From Owenia fusiformis (lineage: Eukaryota > Annelida > Polychaeta > Sabellida > Oweniidae): a DNA stretch of 64,000 nt. Under the pieces are notes generated by a model, which was given only the letters and a program-made list of their open reading frames with translations, made no database searches and was not told the origin of the DNA. Position 1 is the first letter of the stretch, and each line of letters begins with the position of its first letter. This document shows positions 34,744-47,130 of this stretch, one piece after another. The stretch is from the NCBI GenBank assembly GCA_903813345.2, contig CAIIXF020000002.1:720001-784000 (forward strand). Direction: 5' to 3'. The translations under genes and the position numbers were made by a program.

Positions 34744-37188
34744 CACGCCTAACCATCGCGTAAGTAGGCGTCACCGTACAGCGTCAAAAAATACAGTAGT
34801 ACAGTTTTACTGCAAAAACTATAATGGGGGTTTTAAAAAAATTAATAAGATGAAAATAAATACGATTTCGAGTGTAATAAAAACAGCATTCTCTTAGGAA
34901 TGGTTTTAACTTTCTAATTATGATAAAAGTTTTTCGAGCACTGCTCGGATTTTTTCTGACTGGATCGGCCCACACAATCGACTCGAGAGAAAAATGTTGT
35001 TTTTTTCACTTTTCTTTTGGTTATTATTTTCCCTGTCATCTGAGAGTATGGATTATTTTTATGAGAATATGTATTTGTTATCTACACATTTTAGAACAGA
35101 TGAATATTCGGCAAATAATCATTCAGTGTATTTATTTAAAAAAGATCAGATCTGTACAGTGACGCATCTGCTGTATGGTGACGATTCCTTAGATTTCATG
35201 AAGTGTAATATATGACCTCAGTATCAACTTAAGATTCCATAAGTTTTTGTGTGGAAATTCATATGCTGTATCCCATTCAACATTGAAAAAATCAATTCTT
35301 ATGTCTGATAACAAGGATTAAATACTGAAACACATTCAACTCTAAGCTTACTGTTCGAACAAGAGGTAAAGAAGCGTCAGATCTACATTATCACTGGTAA
35401 GTATCAAGCGAAGGTTACAGCCGTCACCTTAGCATTTAAGATGGCGGACAGGAAGTATTAATTTCGATATTTTTAGTTTTCGTGGAATTGACTATTTGAA
35501 AGTTGACGCAATGCTTTGATATCATTTGAAATACAGACCAGGCTTTTCTCATATGACTAACAAAGATAGCCTACATAGCCATCTTTACCCCATGCAAGAT
35601 ATTGCATATTTCATCCTAAAAGTCACACGTGCAAGATGAGATTTACTTGTGACATCCCTTGTTTTAAAACAATAATAACATAGCAACAAATATACTGAGT
35701 TTTTGGTTTCATGATCCCTACCGTATCACACATTTCCAGTAACCTTCCATTAAGCGATGGAAGATATCGTTGAATTGTAGCGCCCATGCACTATATACGA
35801 ACAAATGATCATACTCCAGAGTTTCCATTTCATATAAGCCAAGTCTCATTTAGTTCATCAAAGCATAACGCCAACTATAAAGAATTCGATGAAAACTAAG
35901 AATATCGAGATCGACACTTCCTGTCCGCCATCTTAAATGCAAAAGTGACTGCAGTAACTTTCACTGATCATTTTGACAACATGTATACGAGGGATACTTG
36001 ATTGGATCAACATTTGAACTTACACACCAAAACTTATGCGATTTGAAGTAATAAATAATGAATTCTTTATATTACTTCTCACAAAGTATAATGAATCGTC
36101 AACAAACAGCTGATGCGTCACCGTACAAATTTGATATTTTTTAAATATACATAATGAATGGTTGTTTGTTGAATCTTCGCCCATTCTAAAATGTGTAGTC
36201 GACAAATACATATTCTCATAAAAATAATCCATACTCTCAGACGGCAGGGAAAATAAAAATAATAACCAAATAAAATGTGAAAAAACAACCTTTTTTCATT
36301 CTGGTCGATTATGTGGGCCGATTCACTCAGAAAAAATCCGAACAGTGCTCATAAAACATTTATCATAATTACAAAGTTAAACCATTCCTTAGAGAATGCT
36401 GTTTTTATTTCACATGAAATCGTATTAGTTTTCATCAAATTAATTTTTTTTAAACCCTTGTCATAGTTTTTGCTTCAAAGCAGTTACAGTACTGGTATAT
36501 ATTAATTGATTAGTCGTATTATTGGCATATTTTCTTGAATTTTAACATTTAATGTCCCAAACTCCCACAAACTGCAGAAAAGTATACACCATAAATCATA
36601 TTTACCAAAATGAGTGTCTCCAAGGCTTCACACCAGCGTATGCATAGTTAATTTGTCACGAGTTTGAGCTGAAATTTCGCCAAAATGAAGTAGGCTCAGG
36701 GTAGTCGGGCCAGTCAGGCCAGGTTTGTTTATTGTGGTAAGCTTGTAAGTGCTCAGAAGCAAATAATTCATGTGCGCAAAATAATCAAATAATCTGATTG
36801 GTTAAAACTTTGCTGCACATCCGCACAATGTATGCCATATTTTTTCTAGTGATTTTGTTTCATTTCATGGAGTTTGTGTTTCAGTGTAACTTCCGCCAAA
36901 ATGGCGGACAATGGACAGAATTAACAGGTAAAATCACTTTGAAATTTCAAGAGAACTTTTTACCTATAATAGCAAATCTTTTGTTTTATTTGTGCATTCT
37001 ATCTATCAGATAAGAGTCTCAGGGGTATGTAGGCAAATTTATTTTGGTAGGAGCACTCTGTTTAGTTTGAAAACGCACCCTTGATTATTATATATCAGCA
37101 CTGTAATTTGCGTCATCGTACAGAAAACTGTACTCTGCTATTTTTTGACGCTGTACGGTGACGCCTACCTACGCGATGGTTAGGCGTG
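34744..37188. mobile_element. 2.4-kb foldback transposon between the divergent genes
   Basis: Terminal inverted repeat beginning CACGCCTAACCATCGCG continues into long inverted arms (left about 34744-35620, right about 35790-37188). The arms also meet near the middle at inverted copies of an AAGATGGCGGACAGGAAGT motif. The 5-bp direct duplication CTAGA flanks it (34739-34743 and 37189-37193). The right arm carries an extra block of about 630 bp (36497-37125) not in the left. Open frames in the arms (34994-35215 plus; 36020-36232 minus) are mirror copies and differ mostly by amino-acid changes, so I do not call a gene. Confidence 0.8.
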
Positions 37189-37193
37189 CTAGA

Positions 37194-38601
37194 CACCATC
37201 GAAGAAAAGGTAATCTGGCAGAGGTCCATGCAGGGAAGCCCGTACCATTTTGTATAAGGAACGTTTTGAAAGGTGGCAACTTTTTTTGAAATTTTCCAAT
37301 TTAGTGACGCATCTTCTGAATTATTCTTTGAGCCTATGAGATCCTACTACAACACGATCTGGCCAACATCTAGGCACTCTGGCCGCAGGAAATATCTCGC
37401 CTTGCTTCTTGGGCTTCTTTTTCTTCTTGGGCTGTCGCCATTTTTTGATTGATTTTTCAAATTTTCAGAACAACATCGCGCTTGAATCATCAACAGGTCA
37501 AGACTTACATTTATAAACTAGTCCCGAATGATAAGTTGTCACTTTTCTACTTACTTATAACCTTACTGGCAATATGCATATGTTGATTTAACGAAAAACT
37601 CAAAAAACTTACCAAAATTTAAGACAAAGAAAATGCCGGTCAAATTTTGTTTCTCAATGTGCGCATGCGTGAGTTTCATTTCCGGTCTGAGAATTGGTAA
37701 ATATTATTTTCTTGCTTTGTTTAGTACTTGTTTTTACAACTGACTGAGTTCACAACTGCTCATTGAAATGGCCAAAGGTTTTAGGATTAGTAACTACAGG
37801 CCTGTTAACCTGGAAACACCTCAAATGGCTGAATACTTAGGTCCAATATTATTTGAACACTTCCCTGGTTCAAAATGAATCAAATTGATTGCAGCTGAGA
37901 TTGCATATCAGATATTGATAAATATATATGGATTTTGGGCATCTCAAATTTTTCACGCTCAGTTCGCTTGTGTTCACAAACTACGAATGTGTTACAAATA
38001 CTCAATTTGCGTGAAAATTCCGAATGAACAGTGTTTGTTTTTATCGGCGTCCATTTTATGGCATTCAATTCATGCTCTTCCCCAGAAATATTTTAGCTTG
38101 ACAATAATCAGAATAAATGCGTAATAGTATTTGCATGACATATTCTGTCATGCAAAAGACGGGATTGACTTCAATTTCTTCAGCAAATGCTTGACACGGA
38201 CGTCAAGTAAGTTTCTGGCGAAAGCCGGAGCATAGATTATTTAGAGGACTGGAAACAAGAATGACCTACCTTTTTATTTCCCGAATCTCGCCTGAAATTA
38301 GCTCATCTTGGTGACTGTACCCTGTATATCTGCTTTAATAGAGTCTTTTTGTATCGCATCCGCCTCAATTTTAAAGTTTTATTGGTATTTTTAATATGAT
38401 TTCACTGGATGTTTTGAGAAGAATATTGAGAAATCTTGTTCTCAGTTGGTACATATGATACACCGACATTAAAATTTCAACAGGATTCTCTCTGTGTTTT
38501 AGGGAAACCGTCAGAATACAAAACACACAACCTCTATGCCCTAAAGACGACCAGACTCCAGTATATAGCAATAACATTGACTCTTATCATCGCAACCCAG
38601 C
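37194..38601. other. Upstream region of the plus-strand gene
   Basis: No convincing coding frame. Expected to hold 5' UTR and promoter of the Crypton-domain gene. Confidence 0.4.
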
Positions 38602-38944
38602 ATGGGATCGTCAAATCCTGTGAATATTGCTCAGATGATTCAAGATTCTGTTCTCCAACTTTGCACCCAGTATGCCTTGTTCAAAACATCATTGGATATA
38701 GATGGCATCGTATGTATTTCCCCGAGGGATGAAAAAAATCAGGATATTATCGTGAAAATGCACCGGACGATTATAAAACCAGGATCGGGACCTCAAGTTA
38801 AGCATGTTAAAAGAATCAATGACCAGCCCCAAATGATATTTCTGGCTCAAGCCAACACTGAACAATACAATTCTCACCAACCAGAGACACCGGTGGTGGT
38901 GCCAGGAACAATTGGAGTCCAAGTCAAAGATCTGAATCCAATAG
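38602..38944 (+). CDS. Paralogous gene, exon 1: same N-terminal domain
   Basis: ATG at 38602, ending ATA G|GTAACT in phase 1 (114 codons + 1). The first 60 residues (MIQDSVLQLCTQ, SLDIDGIVCIS, DIIVKMHRTIIKP) align with exon 1 of the minus-strand gene; the remainder is diverged and low complexity. The two genes are divergently arranged with 5.2 kb between the ATGs, so they arose by inverted duplication and may share a regulatory region. The intron phase (1) is conserved, supporting the model. Confidence 0.8.
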
Positions 38945-39037
38945 GTAACTACATGTACTTGTTTACAACATCAGATTTTTGGGAATTTTTGCTCTGAGCC
39001 TTAAACATTGAAAATGAACAGGCCAAGAAAAATGCAT

Positions 39038-39140
39038 ACAGGGTGAAGCAAAAATGTCCTCGAATATTTTGAAATGCAGTTTATTTTTAAAAACAATCCG
39101 CAGCAAAATACAAAATGTGGAGATTTTTTGGGCCAACCTG
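39038..39140. mobile_element. Small mariner-like remnant in intron 1 of the plus-strand gene
   Basis: TA-CAGGGTGAAGCAAAAATG at the left and a diverged CCAACCTG-TA at the right; another CAGGGTGGTCCAAG end lies at 39177. A similar remnant starts at 55011 (CAGGGTGTCAAAAAAT). Confidence 0.45.
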
Positions 39141-39681
39141 TATATATGAAAAGCATCATACCAATCAGCTGAATCTACAGGGTGGTCCAAGTTAAGATCT
39201 GATCTAAATGACAGAGATGATATTTAGCTAGTTGGACAATGGTAAAAATTTAAAAGGATGGGAAAGTGAATGTTAAACGTCTAGAGCAATTTTCTCAAAA
39301 ATCATACCCAGAGAGCTCAGTACATGTACATGTAGTTTTTAACCAATTAAGGGTAGAAAAATCCCAGATTTAATGTTTTCTAAGAAAGGATTGAGATATC
39401 TTATTGAAGATTTAAGATGCAGAAATATCAATTAGAATAAGTCAAAAAATTCAAAAAGGAGACTTAACTTTTTTTAATTAATGTCCAGTAATAACCTAAA
39501 TACAGACATGGCCTGGAATGGTGACAGAAAATATTATACAATTTTTAATGGTATAATTCACTGATATTTGAAAAATTAACACTTCACATGTAAATATAAT
39601 TACACTAGATATTCATCAACACATTTGGGATATTTTTGTGACATAATGTTTAATCAATTAATTTTTGTCTATTTATTCTAG

Positions 39682-40068
39682 ATGCCACCTCCAAGAAGAC
39701 CTGGAGAAACATTAAACGACATCTTACTGAAACAAGTCAAGAAACAGTTGAACAGAATCCAGATCAAACGGATGAACCACCATTTAAAAAGACTAAACAG
39801 GAAGAAACAATTATAAAGACTGAAATCGATGATGATGCTATTACACTAGACTTGGATATAGTTTGCCAACAAGGGTCAGAAGAATATGGCTCAAACAGTG
39901 TTAATGCGAATGAAGACGTTGGTTGTTATGACAGTTTTACTGGATATGATGTTGACGATGATGTCTATGATAATAGTACGGGGAATATTGCACAAGGTGC
40001 ACATGAAGTTTCAAGACAAGAGCTACGGCATAATTGGAGAACAAAATGGGCAATCTCCGTTTTTGAAG
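39682..40068 (+). CDS. Paralogous gene, exon 2: acidic linker
   Basis: Entered at TTCTAG|AT (phase 1, giving GAT) and left at GAA G|GTAGCA (phase 1), 387 nt. It encodes ATSKKTWRNIKRH..., a basic patch (FKKTK), IKTE (psi-K-x-E), then an acidic Asp/Glu/Tyr-rich stretch ending WAISVFE. The order matches exon 2 of the minus-strand gene. The following intron holds an 807-bp palindromic transposon starting 67 bp after the donor. Confidence 0.78.
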
Positions 40069-40135
40069 GTAGCATCGTGTTTTTATTATCACAATTTGAA
40101 AAATTGCTTTGTTGTCATCTTAAAAGCTACTAGAT

Positions 40136-40942
40136 CACCCTATGCAGACAGAGCCTGTGGGAAATATTGGGTGCGGCGCAAATGAGCGGAGGGTGCGGAG
40201 CTAACGGTCATTTTTGAATTTAAAATTGGGATATTTCTGAAACTAAGCCGTTTTGGGACTTCAAATATACCAAGATATGTGTATTTGACACCAAATATCA
40301 ATAAAATTGTGAAAATAGTAGCGCAATTCATTCTATAGCGACGCAGTGTGCCTTAAACATTTCCCAAACCTATATATTTTGAGACTATCCTTTTAATACT
40401 GCGTCCCCAGCATTCATAAAAAATGGTGTTCGAGATACACTACCCATGCAAATTATTTTTGCATCTTGGAAGCCAGGCAGTATCTGTGTGATTTTATAAA
40501 AATTCGGAGGTACGTTTATGGAGCTCCTCCGCACCCAATATTTAGAGGGGGCTCTATCTGAAAAACATTTCCGAATTTTTATAAAATCACACAGATACTG
40601 CCTGGCTTCCAAGATGCAAAAATAATTTGTATAGATAGTGTACCTTGAACACCATTTTTTATGAATGCTGGGGACTCAGTATTAAAAGGATAATTTCAAA
40701 ATATATAGGTCTGGGAAAGGTTTAAGGCGCACTGCGTCGCTATAGAATGAATTGCGCTACTTTTTTTACAATTGTATTGATATTTGGTGTCAAATACACA
40801 TATCTTGGTATATTTGAAGTCCCAAAACGGCTTAATTTCAGAAATATCCCAAATTTAAATTCAAAAATGACCGTTAGCTCCGCACCCTCCGCTCATTTGC
40901 TCCGCACCCAATATTTCCCACAGGCTCTGTCTGCATAGGGTG
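40136..40942. mobile_element. 807-bp palindromic MITE in intron 2 of the Crypton-domain gene
   Basis: Near-perfect inverted arms beginning CACCCTATGCAGACAGAGCC and meeting near 40540. Flanked by the direct duplication TAGAT (40131-40135 and 40943-40947). No coding capacity. Confidence 0.88.
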
Positions 40943-41459
40943 TAGATGCACATGTGGGTGGCACATATACTTTTTCTTCAAAATTCTGTGAAAACGACTT
41001 ATCTGTTCAACTCAAAATTTTACATTTGCAATAGAAAAAGGGTTTTTGGTGTGCTGGTTAAATTACAATTGGTGGCTGTTTTACTCTTCAAATTGTGATA
41101 TTTATCACCATCTGTATTGTTCACATTATAATGCACCCAATATTGTTTCATTACCCTTTGGTTTCTGCACATTTTCACAGTTGACTTCTAACACCATGTA
41201 CTTTTGAATTATCCTTTTTTAGCAATTTTTTCTTCATGTAACTATAGTATGTCTGTAGCCAGGCATGAAGAAGTTTTGTAGAAAGTATTGATTCACACTT
41301 CTTTATTTTTAATTGAAATCAAAATGAACTCTTTTTCTGAGTATTTGCCTCACCAAATTTAATATCCTGGCTATGATCCTAAACTATGTATACATGACTG
41401 TGATACACATAAATATACAGCACACGTCATAAAATATTAGATTGGACATTTACTTTCAG

Positions 41460-42352
41460 AATGGCTAAGGGAGACCAGGATGGAAAACACGTTCAAACAT
41501 TTAGATGCGGAGTTAGTGAAAAGTGACGATTTCCCGTTGTTGCTACCATTGTTTTACAGTTCAGTGACTAAAAAAGATGGCGGACAGTATTCAATACAAA
41601 GTCTGATTAACCTCAGAGCTGCGCTACAATGTGCCATCGATAGTATGCAGGAAGATGTGGACATTGTGAAGGATAGGAAGTTTAGTGCTGCCAACAAGGC
41701 GCTAGAAGATGTTGTGAATTATCGAAGAAAGTATGACATTTCCAAACAACGGCCTAAAATTGAACTAGAGGATATACGAAAGTTATACAAAACAGTATTG
41801 TCAAATGACAACCCCCAACATTTGCAGAATAAAGTGTTCTTTGAATTAGTGCTTCATACTGGAATTAGGGGAAGGGATACATTAAGAGAGTTAACCAAGT
41901 CATCATTTAGGATAGATAAAAATGAAAATGGGGTTGAATATATAGAACTTGTCACCAACGAGCAAAACAAGTCAAATAGCGCAAATGACAAAAACAAAAA
42001 GATCATTCTCGCAACAGATGAACCAAACTGTCCCGTCAAATCGTTTAAGTTGTACTTGGAAAAACTACAGCCAGACTGTGATTATTTCTTTCCGGCACCA
42101 TTGAAAGTACCTAACAGTAATAGAAACCAAAAGGTGTGGTTCACGAAGATACCACTTGGTGTGAACAGTCTGGGGAATTATATGAAGACTCTCAGCGAAA
42201 CAAGCCAGTTGTCAAAGATGTATACAAACCATTGTATTATCGCCACGGCCGCTGCAGCTGCGACTCCAAGTGAAAGTTCTAGTACAGGAATTGGAAAATA
42301 TTTTATCATGAATTGTCTCAGGGAACCAAGCATTAAATCTGAAATGCCTTGA
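41460..42352 (+). CDS. Paralogous gene, terminal exon: Crypton-derived recombinase-like domain (DUF3504 type)
   Basis: The TTTCAG acceptor followed by AA completes GAA with exon 2's G, reading EEWLRETRMENTF; the frame then runs 297 codons to TGA, for a full protein of 540 residues. The domain matches the C-terminal tyrosine-recombinase-derived region known from ZMYM2/QRICH1/KCTD1-type proteins and Crypton transposons: DNPQHLQNKVFFELVLHTGIRGR (first catalytic Arg region), PNCPVKSFKLYLEKL, WFTKIPLGVNSLGNYMKTLSE, and TNHCIIATAAAA. In active enzymes the last motif is H-x-x-R; here it is HCII, so the second Arg is gone and catalysis is unlikely. Inferred role: DNA-binding or scaffold domain of a domesticated nuclear protein. 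The C-terminus beyond the motif is short and Ser/Ala-rich. Confidence 0.8.
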
Positions 42353-44012
42353 ACTTTTTCCAACTAAATTATGTGCCTGAAAATTATACAAAATTGCTTT
42401 AATTTGGCGGATCTGGCAAATTTTGAAAATTTGTACCAAATGTTATCAAAGTGTGATATTTGAAACTTTTTTTTTTTTCAAGAAGTGGTTTTTGAAGGAC
42501 CTTTTATTCAAAAAATTGTGTATTTATTTAAACTAACTTTGAGAGGTCACACATATCTTTTAATAAGCAATATACAATTCAGACCAATCCATAGAATTCA
42601 TCCTCGCATGTTTTTTGCCGAAAAAAATTAAGAAAATCGATTCATAAATAAGCGAGAAATGAACTCATCAGTGCATGAAAATGGTTAAGAGAAAAATGCA
42701 TTTCAAAATTTTAGCTCTCATAGAAACCAATGGTACAATCATATCTAAAACATAATATATTCTTCCTTTTAACCAGGTTAGGCAATCAACATTGGTTTAT
42801 TACTGAAGTTTAGCATATTTAGAAAAGATTTATACAGAAATCAATTTTTTCAAAGGTTTTTGCCACCCGAGTGAGTCATAATGACATCACTAATGTTAAT
42901 ATGCTAAAACATTGAAGTAGCTCATTAAATATGGCATTTTATTATTGAAATAGTGTGTCCTTTGTTCAATCTTTGCATTGGTGTTAAAAAGATTTTTTTT
43001 CTAATTGAAAGCCCATGGTATTAAGAAATATTTGATGATTAAAATTTTTTTAATATTTTCAAAATTTACATGGGGACTTTAACAGTATTTTATCAGTACA
43101 ATGACATAATTGAAGTGGAGCATATCATATCTAGTTTCTCTTTGCTTATCTAAATAAAGGCGTTCTCTACATTCTCAATTATATAATTCTCAGAACCACA
43201 CACTCCAAGAGTCTTCAGTTACAACAACACTTCCTGTGTGCTGTTAAATGCAGCCTTACTGATCGTTTTTTCGGTCACATTGGTTTTCCTTTGCTAGTGT
43301 TGACATTCTTTAAAGGAGAACAGGCATTGTCTAGACTCTTTCATAGTCGAGCTAAGCCCATATGACCCCCCCCCCCCCCTACACATCATACAGGTCTTGT
43401 AACCAGTGAGTACTTGTCACTTCAATGTGAGATTTGTGTTAAGTCATTTTCAATATGGCCGCTTAATTCAAAATGGCCGCCATTTTCGGAAAAATGTAAT
43501 CTTTGATAACCCAAAATCTGCTATTTTATATTCACTAGCCAGAGAGTCATTGGAAAATGTATCATGCTCATCAGTATTCACATATCAAATATGTAAAAAT
43601 CCTCATTTTCCAGATTCGGCAAATATCACAAAAGTTTAATATATTATGTCAGGGGGATTAAAAACAATGCCATAATTTAATCTTAGATATTCAAAGGATC
43701 ACATTTCAATCAACACTATGTAAAAATCAAAATTGTTGGCGACATTGATAACGTCGAAATAAGCCGATGGACTTCATTTTCCAAAGCGAGAATGGTCCTT
43801 TGGCACCAGAATAACTTACTACAGGGCTGCAGTGTACGTCAAACCTGTCATGGCCACATTACTTCTAAAAGTTCGAGAAAATAACATTTCAGAGGTTTGC
43901 AGTTTCGCCTTAATAAATCGTGTTTTGATGGGAAATATCACCAGATTGATGTGCTAGGTACAAGCTTATTAGAGATTCTAAGTAAAACTGCCATTTTATA
44001 ACATCTTTAAGT

Positions 44013-45413
44013 AGAGAGACCGGCTTACGGACAACTCATAGATCTCAACTCATCCCCTAGACAACTCACCCCTGGACAACTCATCCGCTAGACAACTCTT
44101 CCCCTGGACAACTCATCCCTGGCTAACTCATCCCCTAGACAACTCATCCGCTAGACAACTCTTCCCCTGGACAACTCATCCCTGGCTAACTCATCCCCTA
44201 GACAACTCATCCCCTGGATATTTCATCCCCTAGACAACTCAACCCCTTGACAACTCATCCCCCAGACAACTCATCCCCTTGATAACTCATCTTTTATCAA
44301 ATGAAGCCAAAATAATTGTTTCTTGAAAATCTTTCGCTCTATAACAGTCGAACGATGCCATTTAAACTTTCATCTCTTGTCCTTATATTACATTACTTAA
44401 TATGTCATGACAAAAAAAATAGAGTTTTCTTTCTGCATCACTTTGAAACATGAACTTCAGTAACTTCATCTATGAATGCTGTGAAAAAATAATCTTTGGA
44501 TTAAAGAATATTTGAACTATGAACAACAAACATAGTATGACATCAAAGGAGCTTCTTCAATCAATGTTAATAAAATATATTGTAAATTAGAATTAAAATT
44601 AAAGGTAAATATTTACAAAACAAATTACAGATTTATTAGTTGATTATCTCCTTGACAATATCATATTTTTTCAACAATTTCCCAGATTTCCCCTTCAGAA
44701 ATTCATTGTTCATCATTTGTACTCCACTCAATTATGCTTTTCCCAAAATCAGGTATTTTTGGTAACAAATCGTCCTTTTTTCTTTTCCTTATTTCACGAT
44801 TTGTAGGCAGAATTCCCACTACATTTTTATCACAAACGTGTGTCAGTATTATCTGTTCAAGAAAAGTAACAGAAGACGGAACAGTTTAATCGTCAATTTA
44901 ATACCTCATTATTGTTATGTAAATGGAAAGAGTTAAAAGTGCAGATCTTAATCGTTTTTTAAGTTCTGTTTACGTAACAAAAGTGAGGTATTAAATCGAT
45001 GATTCTGTTGTCTTCTGAACTATTTGTTCACAAACATATACATTTTCTGAGACACATTTGTGATAAAAATGTTGTTGGAATTCTGCCTCCAACTGGTGAA
45101 ATAAGGAAAAAAAATCGTATCTTCGAGGCTCTGACATTTTGTTACAGAAACGGATCATATATTTCGGTAACAAAATGTCGTGGCCTCGAAGGTACGATTA
45201 TAATCAAGTGGAGTACCAGTTATCATGTAATATATGTTTTTGAAACTTAAAACTGATCATATTGATAACCAAAACATTTAAAAATCATTTGAATAATATA
45301 TGAATTGATAATGTAACATTTAATTACTCAAACATGCCAGGATGAGGTGTCCAGGGGATGAGTTGTCTAGGTGATGAGTTGTCCAGGGGATGAATTGTCT
45401 AGGGGACGAGAGA
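44013..45413. mobile_element. Foldback element with tandem-repeat arms
   Basis: The left arm (about 44030-44292) is made of tandem ACAACTCATCCCCTAG-like units of about 16 bp. The right arm (about 45340-45405) carries the same unit inverted (GGGGATGAGTTGTC). The interior is itself palindromic about a centre near 44940. No recognisable transposase. Ends and target duplication could not be fixed. Confidence 0.65.
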
Positions 45414-47130
45414 CCTTGTTGAAAAGGCGGGTTTAGTTCACGGAGACCTCACTAGTTTGTTTTGCAATTTCTCTGGTTGGATGTGGTTAGTCAACGTGCT
45501 TTGCAACCAGATCCGCAGATAGAAGTATTTTTAAGTACAGTACATAAAGTTCAGATTAAAGTGTCAACATTTAAAGGCGAAGTCCGACCCAGGGTGTGGT
45601 TAATCAGAAGTCTCCACCTGCGACACCATCCATGTAGAGTGTGTAACATTTGTTGTAAATTATCTGTTGAGCTTACAATAAGCACTATGTTATCAACATA
45701 AGGGAGAATGCCCATACGAGAATTGTCCAAAAAATTGAAATGACCGCGAGTTGTATGTAGAATGAATCGGGGGAGTTTTTCACGCATCACCAATACCATG
45801 GGCTCTACCTGATAGAGCCCATGCCAATACCCACCATAAAACGCTTTATTGACTATCACGATTACATCATAAAAAAAATCAACATTTCTTATTTCCTAAG
45901 ATAGTCTATGGATAAACACCCAGGTATTGTTATTTTTCCAAACGTCAGGGGTACCGTGAAATATTGATAATCAACGCTTTTGAATATATAAATGCTGTTT
46001 TAAATAGGTTTCATGTCCGCCAATAATTTCCCAAGTTTTGTTATCCGGGCACTTTCCTTAATCTGTCTCAACCAATCGGATTGATTTTCACTGTTCATTG
46101 TTATTGTGCAATGTATATGGTGTATAGAGGGGTCAGTTTTCTCATACCTAGGTACATTTTTCTGTACCGTTTTGCGGTTATTTTTCTCTATGACATTGCA
46201 ATCCGTTCACATGATTTGCTACAAGATTGGTTAACTCAAATGTATTTATACGAATTTTGCCAATGTGACGATATTCATGAAGATCGTCAACGTAACAAAA
46301 GCGAGGGACTAAATATGTGAATTGCGTCTTCGTTAATATACCAAACATAGAACCGCCTGCATATTCTCAAACTAGACTATCTTCCTTAACTCTTAGCCAA
46401 ATTATTGTCCACAACTTGACTCATAAAAGGTATAGAATCGAGAAATAAAAATAGATTAACGAAAACGATGACCGGAAGTTCTTCCATCGTGTTACGCTGA
46501 CGTATAGCGTAACTAGGTGAGTACCAGTGCCCTTGGTACATGTAGTTCAACATGCCCGTTTATTTCTTTAAAAAGCAAAACAAATGACGTCATTCAAAAG
46601 TCTGATCTGAACATTAATTATTGAAACCAATCCAATCTCAATCCAAATTGGTTTCATAACTTTGAAATTAAAAACGAATCGGATATCAAAATAAGTAAGA
46701 ACTTTCTTCTCATTCCATATCGTATTAGCCTAAATAGGGTGTCATGATAAACCAAGCTCTTTTAGAGACTAAAATAGGAATCAACAGATGGCAGGCACAA
46801 ACGTTATGAAAGTCTCATTGCTCAGCTCTGATATTGAATTTTTTGATGCATTTTTTTGAATTAATCAATTATCACATCATTTCACAATCTCTTTTATATT
46901 TGTATATCTTGCTAAAGATATCCTTGGGCAATTTTATGAAAACTTTTGATAAATTTGAGTCATTTATTGCTGAGAAATTGTTTACTAAAAGTGTGGCGCT
47001 ATTTGGGGACACCCGATCATCCTCCGATCACAGGGCTTCAAAATCCAGAATATATTCTTTCTTTTACCCCCTGCGATAATTAGTTAGCATTTCTCCGATT
47101 AAGAATTCGCAATCTGATTGGCTGTCGCAA

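Noticed and set aside
34994-35215. Small secreted-protein-like frame with a hydrophobic start
   Set aside because: It lies in a transposon arm, and its mirror copy at 36020-36232 differs mostly at amino-acid-changing positions, so there is no sign of protein-level selection.
38436-38732. Plus-strand frame overlapping paralogue exon 1 in another frame
   Set aside because: It overlaps the conserved N-terminal domain frame, which is shared with the minus-strand gene.
41854-42039. Minus-strand frames over the Crypton-domain exon
   Set aside because: Shadows; the plus frame has the family motifs and correct splice phases.
44030-44292. CRISPR-like array of short repeats
   Set aside because: Units are contiguous tandem repeats with no spacers, in animal DNA.
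45551-45859. Minus-strand frame of 102 residues (around YVDNIVLIVSSTDNLQQML)
   Set aside because: It has a faint reverse-transcriptase look (YVDN for YxDD) but is too short and lacks neighbouring RT blocks. At most a LINE scrap, so not called.
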